The notes beneath the pieces are model-generated. The model was not told the origin of the DNA, searched no databases, and saw only the letters and a program-made list of their open reading frames with translations. 21,261 nt of DNA, from NCBI GenBank assembly GCA_002407935.1, contig DHPU01000055.1:1-21261 (forward strand), in the 5' to 3' direction. This document shows, one piece after another, positions 6,194 to 14,674 of the stretch (position 1 is its first letter; each line of letters opens with the position of its first letter). This DNA is from Peptococcaceae bacterium UBA5356. GTDB taxonomy: Bacteria > Bacillota > Peptococcia > DRI-13 > DTU073. The translations under genes and the position numbers were made by a program.

Positions 6194-7138
6194 GTGCATA
6201 TAGATGTTGATATAGATATTATTGAGGAGGATATTCTTGAGTATGGATATTCAGTGCTCGATATCCTTTTAAAAGATAGAACTACAAATAGAAATATTAT
6301 TTGGGCTACTAATGATTATTCAAAACTGGGAGATCGGCATAGTGCTAATAAAGAAATTGAAGTCAATTTAATAACAGGCGTTAATTATAATGTTATACAG
6401 CCTCGAATTGCAAAAGCACTATCAAAACAAAGCATTAGAACAAGAGAAAAAGCGGAGGTATTTACTCCATCTTGGATCTGTAATGAGCAGAACAACCTGA
6501 TAGATGAAAAATGGTTTAATAGAAAAAATGTATTTAATATACAAAGGTACAAGTCTTGGCACGTTAACAAGGAGAAAGTTTTATTCCCAAACATAAAAAG
6601 AAAAACATGGAAAGATTATGTTGACGTCCGAAGAATGGAGATTTCTTGTGGAGAAGCCCCTTATCTGGTTAGTAGATATGATACTGTCACCGGAAAGGCA
6701 ATTAAACTTCAAAGTAGAATTGGTTTATTAGATCGTAAGTTGCGGGTTATAAATGAAAATGTTGATGATGAAACAAACTGGTTGAAATGGATTGAACGAG
6801 CGTATCAAAGCATTTATGCATATGAATATCAGGGTGACAATTTACTTCTAGCCCGTGAAAATTTGCTGTATACGTTCATAGACAATATGAAATATAAGTT
6901 TAACCGGAAACCAAGCTTGAATGAAATAAAAAGAATTGCGACTATTATCTCTTGGAATATATGGCAAATGGATGGAATCACATACACAGTACCATTATGT
7001 GATATGAGAGAGTGGATGCAACAACTTTCATTCTTTGATTTTATGGATGATGTGCCCGAACGGATATACTGCCGGATTAAAGATTGGCGTTCCAAGGTAA
7101 TTTTAGAATACGTTTCTTTACTGAAAGGAGAAAAATAA
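6194..7138 (+). CDS. Methyltransferase-like restriction-modification subunit lacking a visible motif IV
   Basis: From GTG 6194 the product is 314 residues. It resembles the gamma-class N6-adenine methyltransferase N-terminal half. EVFTPSWICNEQNNLID matches the FTP (motif X) region. RRMEISCGEAPYLVSRYDT resembles a modified SAM-binding motif I (the usual form is D-PACGSG). LLDRKLRVI and YQGDNLLLARENLL follow. No [DNS]PP[YFW] catalytic motif exists, and the protein contains no PP pair at all. It may therefore bind DNA or SAM, or act as a partner subunit, rather than methylate alone. Its TAA overlaps the ATG of the next gene (TAATG), which implies translational coupling and a complex. I recall similar proteins annotated as restriction endonuclease subunit M beside helicase-methylase genes, from memory and not from a search. 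Confidence 0.75.
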   Translation: MHIDVDIDIIEEDILEYGYSVLDILLKDRTTNRNIIWATNDYSKLGDRHSANKEIEVNLITGVNYNVIQPRIAKALSKQSIRTREKAEVFTPSWICNEQNNLIDEKWFNRKNVFNIQRYKSWHVNKEKVLFPNIKRKTWKDYVDVRRMEISCGEAPYLVSRYDTVTGKAIKLQSRIGLLDRKLRVINENVDDETNWLKWIERAYQSIYAYEYQGDNLLLARENLLYTFIDNMKYKFNRKPSLNEIKRIATIISWNIWQMDGITYTVPLCDMREWMQQLSFFDFMDDVPERIYCRIKDWRSKVILEYVSLLKGEK

Positions 7139-10100
7139 TGGATAATTTGTTTGGACTTGCATTTGAGTATAAACTCATATATATCTTTGAAATTAGGGAT
7201 GAATCTCATAAAGACCTTTTGAAAATTGGTGACACTACCATTCAGACAGATGAATTTATTGATAACTTATCACCGAACTGTAGAATATTAAATCAAGCAG
7301 CAAAAAAGAGGATAAAGCAATATACGAATACCGCGGGCGTTTCTCCAGAACTATTGCATACAGAAGTAGCTATTCGCACAGTTAAGGATAAGAATGGGGA
7401 GCCAGCATTGAAGGCCTTCCGTGACTACCATGTTCATAGAGTGCTAGAGAACTCTGGAATTCCGAAAAAGAAGCTCAAAAATTCGACCAGTAGAGAATGG
7501 TTCGAAGTTGATTTACAAACTGCTCTCAAAGCAATTGAAGCTGTAAAGAAAAACCAGTACAATTTGTCAGATTCTACATCAGATATCTTCACATCTATCA
7601 TTTTTAGACCCGAGCAACAAGAAGCTATCGAAAAAACAATTGAACAGTTTAAAAGCGGAAACAGAATGCTATGGAATGCAAAAATGCGATTCGGCAAAAC
7701 ATTGTGTGCTCTTGAAGTGGTGAGAAAATCAGGTTTCAAGAAAACTATCATCATCACGCATCGCCCTGTTGTTGACAGCGGTTGGTATGAGGATTTCGGC
7801 AAGATTTTCCACGGTATGGGCAACTACGTTTACGGCTCCAAAAACAGCGGATATACCGTTGAACAATTATTAGTTCTTGATAAAAGCTTTGTATATTTTG
7901 CATCCATGCAAGACTTAAGAGGTTCTGATGCAGTGGGAGGGAAATTCGACAAAAACAACGCTGCTTTTTCTCTGGATTGGGATTTTATTATTGTTGATGA
8001 AGCTCATGAAGGGACTACTACAGCGTTGGGCAATGAAGTCATTAAGAATATCGTTAAAGAAAACAATGGTTATGAAACAAAATTTCTTGCTCTTTCGGGA
8101 ACCCCGTTTAATATTTTGCGTGATTATGAAGATAATATCTATACTTGGGACTATATAATGGAGCAGCGGAGCAAAAAAAGAATGGGATTCAGAGCATTTT
8201 GGAGACCACAATCCGTATGATGAACTGCCTGAATTAAAAATATATACATATGACCTTGGCAAAATAATCACTGACGGAAAATATGTTGAATTGGAAGATA
8301 AAGCTTTCAATTTCAGAGAATTTTTCCGTGTGTGGACAGGCGATTTGAAATCAGACCGTATTCCTATTACTTTAGGCAGCAAAGCGGGTGATTTTTATCA
8401 TGAAGCTGATGTCAGAAGTTTTCTTGATTTGATCACAAAAGAAGACAATACTAGTCACTATCCTTATTCAAATGAAGAATACCGTAAATTATTCAGACAC
8501 TCTTTATGGATGGTTCCGGGGGTCAAGGAAGCGAAAGCTTTAAGCATAATGCTAAAAAGCCATCCGATTTTCGGCAGCGGAACTTTTGAAATCGTCAATG
8601 TTGCCGGCGAGGGGGATGAAGAAGAAAAGTATGAGGACGCTCTTAAAAAGGTTCGTAAGGCCATTGACCGCGCCGGGGAAGATGAGTATACAATTACTTT
8701 GTCCTGCGGCAGGCTGACTACCGGCGTTACAGTGCCGGAATGGACTGCTGTATTTATGCTTGCGGGTTCTTTTTCTACATCGGCCGCAAACTATTTGCAA
8801 ACAATTTTTCGTGTGCAATCCCCTTGCAATATTAACGGGAAAATAAAGAGATGCAGCTATATTTTCGACTTTGCCCCAGACAGAACATTAAAGATGGTTG
8901 CCGAAGCCGTAGCTCTCTCCACGAAAGTCGGCAAAGCTAACGAAACCGATAAAAGGATTATGGGCGAATTTTTAAACTACTGCCCTGTTATTTCTGTGGA
9001 AGGTACTGTTATGGAAAAATATGACACTGTCAAATTACTGCAACAGCTGAAACGTGCTTATGCGGAAAGGGCGGTTCAAAATGGCTTTGACGACACAAAT
9101 TTATATAATGATGAATTACTGAGGTTAGACGCAATTGATATTAAAAAATTCAATGAACTGAAGAAAATTATCGGCACATCGAAAGCTACGCCTAAGACAA
9201 AGGAAATAGACATCAACAAGCAGGGATTCACCGATGAGGAGTATGAGGAAATCGCCCGAATTGAAAAGAAATCAAAGAAAAACCGTACTCCGGAAGAAGA
9301 GAAAAAGCTAAATAGAATCAAAGAACAGCAAAAACAAAAAGCCAATGCTATTTCCATTTTGCGTGGTATTTCTATTCGTATACCCCTTTTGATTTATGGA
9401 GCGGATATTGATTTTGATGAAGATATCACGATGGAAAAGCTTGTTGATATTGTAGATGATTCTTCTTGGGAAGAATTTATGCCTTCTGGTGTTACAAAAG
9501 ATAAATTCAAGGATTTTATAAAATATTATGATGCAGAAATATTTGTTGCTGCTGGAAGGAAAATCCGCAACACCGTCAAAAGTGCGGACGAGCTTTCTCC
9601 GATAGAGCGTGTACGAAAAATTGCCGCATTGTTCTCCTGCTTTAAAAATCCGGACAAGGAAACGGTACTTACTCCCTGGCGTGTGGTTAATATGCATATG
9701 AGCGACTGTTTGGGCGGTTATGATTTTTTTGACGAGGGGCATAATAATTTACTGGAATCGCCGAGATTTGTCGATCATGGGCAGGTAACAAAAGATACAC
9801 TTGCAAATACAAATGCAATAAATTTAGAGGTTAACTCAAAAACCGGCTTGTACCCGCTCTATATTACATACAGCATTTTTCGCTCCAGATGTGCTGAATA
9901 TAGCGAAGATGAACTGGACGATGCATTGCAGATGGAACTCTGGAATAAAACAGTACGGCAGAATATATTTGTAATTTGCAAAACACCTATGGCAAAGGCC
10001 ATTACTAAGCGTACGCTGGTGGGCTATAAAAAAATTCCGGTAAATGCTTATTATTTCGATGATCTTATCAATACGTTAAAAAACAGGCCAAAACAATTTA

Positions 10101-11116
10101 TAGATAGGGTGTTGCACCCTGTTTATTGGAAAGAGGAAGGAGTAGAAAAAATGAAATTTGATGTTGTAGTTGGAAATCCACCTTATCAAATTATGGACGG
10201 TGGTAATAAGGCAAGTGCAAGCCCGGTTTATCAGCATTTTGTAGAACAATCGAAGAGACTTAATTCTGCTTATATATCTATGATAATGCCTGCAAGATGG
10301 TATTCTGGTGGCAAAGGATTAGATGAATTTAGAAATAGTATGCTTAATGATAAAAGAGTCAGTAAACTTATCGATTTCTTTGATTCTACAGATGTGTTTC
10401 CGGGCGTTGATATATCTGGTGGCATTTGCTATTTCTTGTGGGATAGTCAGTACAATGATAACTGTAATGTTCAGCTTTATCGTAACGGAATGAAAACTGA
10501 AATGGTCAGACCTTTGCTTGAAAAAGGAAACGATACATTTATTCGTTTTAATGAAGCCGTGTTGATATTGCGAAAGATTTCAGCGTTTAATGAAATTTCA
10601 TTTAGTGAAAGCGTTAGCTCTCGTAAACCGTTTGGATTATCGACTAACCCTGATGGGATACATGAAAAAAAGACAGGTGGAGATGTGTTCATATATGCTT
10701 ATCCTAATAATGGATATATACAATCTTCATGTATTGAACGAAATCATGAATGGATAAATAAGTATAAAGTTTGTTGTGCAAAGGCATATGGTGAAAGAGG
10801 AACATTTCCATATATGATGTTAGCAACACCATTTATCGCAGAACCCGACTCTTGCTGTTCTGAAACTTATTTAGTGCTTGATATTTTTGATACAAAAGAA
10901 CAAGCCGAAAATTGCATTTCTTATGTGAAATGCAATTTCTTCAGATTTTTAGTATTACTTCAAAAAAACACTCAAGACTCGCCGAAGCGTGTTTATTCTT
11001 ATGTTCCTAAACAAGACTTTTCAAAATCATGGACTGATACAGAGCTTTATGCTAAATACGGTTTGACGAAAGAAGAAATTGCTTTCATTGAATCCGTGAT
11101 AAGACCCATGAAATAG
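7138..11116 (+). pseudogene. GIY-YIG-like nuclease/SF2 helicase/N6-adenine methyltransferase, interrupted by a one-base frameshift
   Basis: Joining two frames by skipping one base of the A7 tract at 8173-8179 gives a continuous 1325-residue protein. In order it has a GIY-YIG/T5orf172-like N-terminal domain (YIFEI, LKIGDT at 28-33, EWF at 120-122). The SF2 helicase follows, with a Walker A variant MRFGKT 183-188, DEAH 287-290, SGTPFN about 320 and motif VI QTIFRVQSP about 554. Last comes a gamma-class methyltransferase (LTPWRVV from 844, LEVNSKTG 896-903, catalytic NPPYQ from 1013), whose C-terminus is probably the target-recognition domain. The layout parallels type ISP restriction enzymes with a different nuclease. 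As written, frame 1 stops at 8220, and the second frame's only apparent start (TTG 8291) has no ribosome site. Start ATG 7138 overlaps the upstream stop and follows GAAAGGAG. It may be a broken gene, a phase-variable gene, a slippage-expressed gene or an assembly error. Confidence 0.85.
8173..8179 (+). other. A7 homopolymer at the frameshift point
   Basis: Frame 1 reads AGC AAA AAA AGA and ends 14 codons later. With six A's, the sequence reads ...EQRSKKEWDSEHFGDHNPYDEL and continues in frame 2 for 978 residues. The frame-2 stop at 8156-8158 and the frame-1 stop at 8218-8220 confine the shift to about 60 nt, and this tract is the only long homopolymer within it. Confidence 0.8.
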
Positions 11117-11428
11117 GAATTGCTACTTGAATATCGTGAAAGTCAAGCGTATCAATGGTTGTGAGGCTTGCACAAATGGGATTAAGGGTGCTTGCAAAAC
11201 AGTACCCTTCCCACAAGAACGTAATCTATATTTAATTTAATTAAATGATAAATTCAAAGGAAATAACGCGATCTATATATAACAATTATGTAAATTTCTT
11301 GATGTGCCTTGCAATTGAAGTATACATGTTTTATAATGTATGCATGGTGTTTTTGCAATGTGTTTTTATGTAAATATGTCGACATATTATAGAAAAAGAT
11401 TAAAAAGATAAAAAAAGATTATAGCTTT
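11117..11428 (+). other. Intergenic region between the restriction-modification block and the SRP RNA
   Basis: No gene is visible in these 312 nt. The region contains an AAGGGT/ACCCTT imperfect hairpin (about 11185-11211, without a T-tract), the SRP promoter (11309-11337) and a perfect 14-bp palindrome ATATGTCGACATAT (11374-11387). I looked for a copy of the tRNA-Ser 3' end, an integrase remnant or transposon ends and saw none. Confidence 0.6.
11309..11337 (+). promoter_or_regulatory. Candidate promoter of the SRP RNA
   Basis: TTGCAA (11309-11314), a 17-nt spacer and a perfect TATAAT (11332-11337) fit a vegetative promoter. Transcription would begin near 11344, about 85 nt before the mature 5' end, implying a processed precursor. 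A nearer TATTAT at 11385-11390 lacks a good -35. Confidence 0.6.
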
Positions 11429-11698
11429 GATCGTGCTAGATGGGGAGGTAGCGGTGCCCTGTAACCCGCAATCCGCTATAGCGGGATTGAATTCCTGTTC
11501 TAGGAATAGCCTTGTAAGGTCTGGCTTCGGCAAGTGGTAATGAGGATTGGGTCCTACGCAATGGAAATTTGTAAACCCCGTCAGAGCCGGAAGGAAGCAG
11601 CGGTAAGCAAAAACTTTCGTGTGCCGTAGGGAAGCCTAGTTTGAACTAACTACCGGAGTAACGCTTGGAAGGTTATCTTCGAAAGCAGGTGCACGATC
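11429..11698 (+). ncRNA. ffs: Signal recognition particle RNA, large Gram-positive type
   Basis: This ~270-nt RNA has termini that pair (GATCGTGC at 11429-11436 with GCACGATC at 11691-11698). The 5' part has the Alu-domain signature GGTGCCCTGTAACC. The S-domain hairpin carries the universally conserved GTCAGAGCCGGAAGGAAGCAGCG (a conserved core spanning about 11580-11602), the Ffh-binding site with the GGAA tetraloop. The RNA pairs with Ffh protein to target ribosomes making membrane and secreted proteins. Its position immediately upstream of dnaX matches the scr-dnaX order of Bacillus. Exact ends are set by the terminal pairing and may differ by a few bases. Confidence 0.95.
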
Positions 11699-11745
11699 AT
11701 TTTAATTCACTTTTGCTTTAGGGAAATACTTTATGGAAAATTATT

Positions 11746-11776
11746 AAAAAAGCGGCTTGCTTTGCAGGCGGCTTTT
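11746..11776 (+). terminator. Terminator of the SRP RNA, just before dnaX
   Basis: A stem with mismatches, AAAAAGC.GC.TGC / GCA.GC.GCTTTTT with a TTT loop, ends in a T5 run. It lies about 47 nt after the mature RNA end and about 35 nt before the dnaX start. Confidence 0.65.
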
Positions 11777-11798
11777 TGTGTATGCTTATAAGGAGGGA

Positions 11799-11804
11799 GG
11801 AGGG
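11799..11804 (+). promoter_or_regulatory. Ribosome binding site fixing the TTG start of dnaX
   Basis: GGAGGG ends 7 nt before TTG 11812. A second AGGAGGG lies at 11791-11797. The longer in-frame GTG at 11776 overlaps the terminator and would add residues absent from DnaX proteins, which begin close to the YRALYR motif. Confidence 0.8.
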
Positions 11805-11811
11805 AAGTCCA

Positions 11812-13515
11812 TTGACTTACAGAGCCTTATACAGGGAGTGGAGACCTGCTGATTTTGAGAGCTTAGTGGGGCAAGACCCGATCAGACAAACTTTTCGTAA
11901 TGCCTTGTTAAAGGGCAGGATTGCACATGCCTATTTATTTGCCGGTCCCAGAGGAACGGGCAAAACTAGTACGGCTAAAATACTGGCTAAAGCAGTAAAC
12001 TGTCTTAATCCTCAGGGCGTAGAGCCTTGTAATAAATGTGTTAACTGTATCGATATTAATGAAGGGCGTTCTCTTGATGTACTGGAAATTGATGCAGCCT
12101 CCAACAGAGGAATTGAGGAAATTCGGGAATTAAAGGAAAGGTTATGTTTTGTACCGAGTCAAGGTAAATATCGGGTTTATATTATTGATGAAGTGCATAT
12201 GCTGACCACAGAAGCTTTTAATGCCTTGTTAAAGACGCTGGAGGAACCGCCGGCTCATGTTGTTTTTATTCTAGCGACTACAGAACCGCAAAAAATACCA
12301 GCTACCATCTTGTCCCGTTGTCAGAGATTTGATTTTAAGAAGATAACTCCCCGAGACATGGAGGGAAGGCTGCAGGAAATCTTGGCTGCGTACGAAATTA
12401 CGGCGGAAAAGGGAGTGCTTTCCCTCATTGTGAAAAAAGCGGAGGGTGGGATGCGAGATGCGATCAGCTTGTTGGATCAATGTATGTCCTGTTGCGATAA
12501 GAAGGAGCTATCACTGCAAACTACTTATGAAATACTAGGGCTGGTTAAGAATGAGGTTTTAATTTCTTTAATGCAAGCGGTTATAGATGGGGAGACAGCT
12601 CAGGCTCTTTCTGATGTTAATGAGTTATTAAAGGAAGGCATAGAGCCGGGGCAGATTTTGAAAGATTTACTGGAATATTTACGCAATCTGCTTTTACTTC
12701 AGGTTTGTGGTAGTGATTCAGAATTAGTTTTTATTGATCCGGAAGAAATGGAGCGGATGATTAAACAAGGAAAACAGTTGGGGGTGCCCTGGTTAACCCG
12801 TGCTCTTGCCTTTTTGGCTAAGCTGGAAAGTGAAAGCCGTTGGATTAAGAATTTACGGATTGTGCTGGAAACGGCTCTGCTCAGTTTGATTTATCAGCCA
12901 ACACAGCAGGAGGAACAGGTACAGTTAGCAAAGCCACAACTACGGTCAACTCTGCAAGTAGGAGGAGCAGGACGGGTGCAGGAATCCCGAGCAACGGAGC
13001 AAGCACAGCAAGCACAGCAAATCGGGAAGAGGGAGCAAGCACAGCAAGCTTCGAGAGTAAAGCCAGTAAAGCAAGCAGATAAAACAGAGCAAGTAGAAAA
13101 AGCAAAGCCCCTAGACAAAACAAAACAGATAGACCAGCTAGATGAAGCAGGTCAAACACAGCAAGTGGGGGCAATTACACTAGTCGAGATTAAGAAAAAA
13201 TGGCCACAGGTTATGGAATTAATCAATAGTTCCAAAAAAACCTTGCATGCTTTTTTAACAGAGGCGACGCCTTATGAAATAAAGAAAAACGAACTAGTTT
13301 TACTCTTTAAAAAAGGGTATACTTTTCACAAGGAGAATGTTGAAGCAGGGGAGAATAAGAAAATAGTGCAAAAAGCACTGAAAAAGGTTATGGGAGTACA
13401 AATGGGGGTTCTCTGCTTATTGGAGGAGGAAGCACGGGAGGAGAAGGCAACAGAAGATCCTGTGCAGAAAGCCCTTAATATGTTTGGACCGGAGATTGTG
13501 TCGATTGAGAATTGA
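11812..13515 (+). CDS. dnaX: DNA polymerase III subunit gamma/tau
   Basis: This 567-residue protein is the clamp-loader ATPase of the replicative polymerase. It begins MTYRALYREWRP from a TTG codon. The AAA+ module has Walker A GPRGTGKTS (45-53), a four-cysteine zinc site (Cys64, 73, 76, 79), DEVHM (126-130) and the SRC arginine-finger motif (SRCQRF). A lid and collar domain follow. From about residue 370 to 450 there is an unusual low-complexity linker made of repeated QAQQ, KTEQ and KTKQ-type blocks, with almost no hydrophobic residues, before a folded C-terminal tau-like segment (about 455-567). It is followed 21 nt later by ybaB and then recR, the standard operon. I saw no strong programmed-frameshift signal like that used in E. 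coli for gamma. Confidence 0.97.
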   Translation: MTYRALYREWRPADFESLVGQDPIRQTFRNALLKGRIAHAYLFAGPRGTGKTSTAKILAKAVNCLNPQGVEPCNKCVNCIDINEGRSLDVLEIDAASNRGIEEIRELKERLCFVPSQGKYRVYIIDEVHMLTTEAFNALLKTLEEPPAHVVFILATTEPQKIPATILSRCQRFDFKKITPRDMEGRLQEILAAYEITAEKGVLSLIVKKAEGGMRDAISLLDQCMSCCDKKELSLQTTYEILGLVKNEVLISLMQAVIDGETAQALSDVNELLKEGIEPGQILKDLLEYLRNLLLLQVCGSDSELVFIDPEEMERMIKQGKQLGVPWLTRALAFLAKLESESRWIKNLRIVLETALLSLIYQPTQQEEQVQLAKPQLRSTLQVGGAGRVQESRATEQAQQAQQIGKREQAQQASRVKPVKQADKTEQVEKAKPLDKTKQIDQLDEAGQTQQVGAITLVEIKKKWPQVMELINSSKKTLHAFLTEATPYEIKKNELVLLFKKGYTFHKENVEAGENKKIVQKALKKVMGVQMGVLCLLEEEAREEKATEDPVQKALNMFGPEIVSIEN

Positions 13516-13536
13516 AAACAAGGAGGTATTTAAGCG

Positions 13537-13860
13537 ATGGGTTTTGGTGGAGGTAACATGGGCAAGATGATGAAGCAGGTACAAAAGATGCAGGCGGATA
13601 TGGGTAAATTACAGGATCAGCTCGGAGAGATGACAGTGGAAGCGACAGCAGGTGGAGGCGTTGTTAAAATTGTCATGACCGGCAAACAAGAGGTTAAAGA
13701 AATTGCGCTGGATCCGGAAATTCTTAATCCCGAGGAAATAGAAATGGTGCAAGATTTATTAGTAGCGGCTTTCAATGAAGCTTTACGTAAGTCGCAGGAG
13801 CTAGCTTCTCAGGAAATGGGCAAAATCACGGGCGGTCTTAAAGTACCCGGGCTTTTTTGA
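13537..13860 (+). CDS. ybaB: YbaB/EbfC family nucleoid-associated protein
   Basis: This small 107-residue DNA-binding protein forms dimers that coat the nucleoid. It shows the Met/Gly/Gln-rich N-terminal helix (KMMKQVQKMQADMGKLQDQL), the central ATAGGGVVKIVMTGKQEVKEIALDPE sheet and the C-terminal helix with the AAFNEALRKSQEL block typical of the family. AAGGAGG lies 10 nt before ATG 13537. The gene sits between dnaX and recR, where the Bacillus homologue yaaK is found, and it is 14 nt from recR, so the three are probably co-transcribed. Confidence 0.96.
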   Translation: MGFGGGNMGKMMKQVQKMQADMGKLQDQLGEMTVEATAGGGVVKIVMTGKQEVKEIALDPEILNPEEIEMVQDLLVAAFNEALRKSQELASQEMGKITGGLKVPGLF

Positions 13861-13873
13861 GAGCTGTGCGAAG

Positions 13874-14476
13874 ATGATGTATCAATATGCAGAATCTCTG
13901 ACGAGACTGATTGAACAATTTGCCCGCTTACCGGGGATTGGGCCGAAAACAGCTCAACGGCTGGCTTTTTATGTTTTAAAGATGGAGCAGCAGCAGGTAG
14001 AGGCTTTTGCCGGTGCTCTTGTGGATGTAAAAAAGAAGATCACGACTTGCCCTGTTTGTTGTAATTTAACGGATGTGACACCTTGCAGGATTTGTCAAGA
14101 TGAGCAAAGGGCTCAGACGCAGCTTTGTATTGTGGAGGATGCCCAGGATGTTATTGCCATTGAGAAAACGAGGGAATACAAAGGGCTTTATCACGTGTTA
14201 CAAGGGAGAATTTCCCCTATGGACGGGAAAGGGCCGGAAGATTTAAAAATAAAAGAGCTTTTAGTTCGTTTGCAGCAGGAACAAATTAAAGAGGTTGTTC
14301 TGGCGACGAATCCTAATATAGAGGGGGAGACAACGGCTCTATATCTTTCTAAATTAATGAAACCGCTGGGCTTAAAAATAACCCGTATTGCCCATGGCGT
14401 TCCTGTGGGCGGGGATTTGGAATATGCCGATACGGCAACGCTGAGCAGGGCTATTTCGGGGCGTAGAGAAATTTGA
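13874..14476 (+). CDS. recR: Recombination mediator RecR
   Basis: This 200-residue protein is of normal family length. A helix-hairpin-helix (LPGIGPKTAQRLAFYVL, about 19-35), a four-cysteine zinc finger (Cys59, 62, 71, 74) and a Toprim domain beginning at CIVEDAQDV (about 85) are all present. The conserved GRISPMDGKGPEDL, ATNPNIEGETTALYLS and THE-like ARIAHGVPVGGDLEYAD-type end segments follow (here RIAHGVPVGGDLEY). RecR works with RecO and RecF to load RecA at single-strand gaps. Either ATG 13874 or 13877 could start translation. It is the last gene of the dnaX operon before a strong terminator. Confidence 0.97.
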   Translation: MMYQYAESLTRLIEQFARLPGIGPKTAQRLAFYVLKMEQQQVEAFAGALVDVKKKITTCPVCCNLTDVTPCRICQDEQRAQTQLCIVEDAQDVIAIEKTREYKGLYHVLQGRISPMDGKGPEDLKIKELLVRLQQEQIKEVVLATNPNIEGETTALYLSKLMKPLGLKITRIAHGVPVGGDLEYADTATLSRAISGRREI

Positions 14477-14492
14477 GAGCAGAAGAGGATAT

Positions 14493-14534
14493 AAAAAAGG
14501 CGACAAGGGATGATTTCCCTTTGTCGCCTTTTTT
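14493..14534 (+). terminator. Strong terminator of the dnaX-ybaB-recR operon
   Basis: A long stem GGCGACAA.GGGA / TCCCTTTGTCGCC with one bulged T is flanked by A6 and T6 runs. It lies 17 nt after the recR stop. It separates the housekeeping operon from the PTS cassette, and the flanking A run may also allow termination from the opposite strand. Confidence 0.92.
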
Positions 14535-14577
14535 GCGCCTTTTTGATGGCAGTAACTGTTTTTATTACTGCAAACGA

Positions 14578-14607
14578 TTGACGAAGAGAAAGCGAAAAGT
14601 ATATTAT
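14578..14607 (+). promoter_or_regulatory. Candidate promoter of the SorC-type regulator
   Basis: TTGACG (14578-14583) is followed after 18 nt by TATTAT (14602-14607), the start would be about 60 nt before the coding region. A short inverted repeat GCTCA-GA-TGAGC at about 14639-14650 lies in the leader and could be an operator. Confidence 0.6.
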
Positions 14608-14674
14608 AAAGGTAAACAAGCACAAATGAGAACGCGGTGCTCAGATGAGCAGACAAAGAAATGAGTGAAGTGTG

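Noticed and set aside
8291..11116. Independent gene starting at TTG 8291
   Set aside because: There is no ribosome site, and the frame has coding sense upstream (KEWDSEHFGDHNPYDELPELKI) that joins the preceding frame. It is the second part of one interrupted gene.
6194..11116. Interpretation as one methyltransferase split between two genes
   Set aside because: The large protein contains its own motif X-like LTPWRVV, motif I-like LEVNSKTG and NPPYQ, so the small protein does not need to supply motif I.
5439..11428. Site-specific genomic island with attL/attR at tRNA-Ser
   Set aside because: No second copy of the tRNA 3' end and no integrase were found in the window, so att sites cannot be supported.
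13180..13260. Programmed frameshift for a gamma form of DnaX
   Set aside because: A-rich runs such as AAGAAAAAATGG exist, but I see no canonical A AAA AAG site with both an upstream Shine-Dalgarno and a downstream stem.
14473..14664. 63-codon frame after recR
   Set aside because: It runs through the strong recR terminator and the SorC promoter, and the product is low-complexity and basic with no family resemblance.
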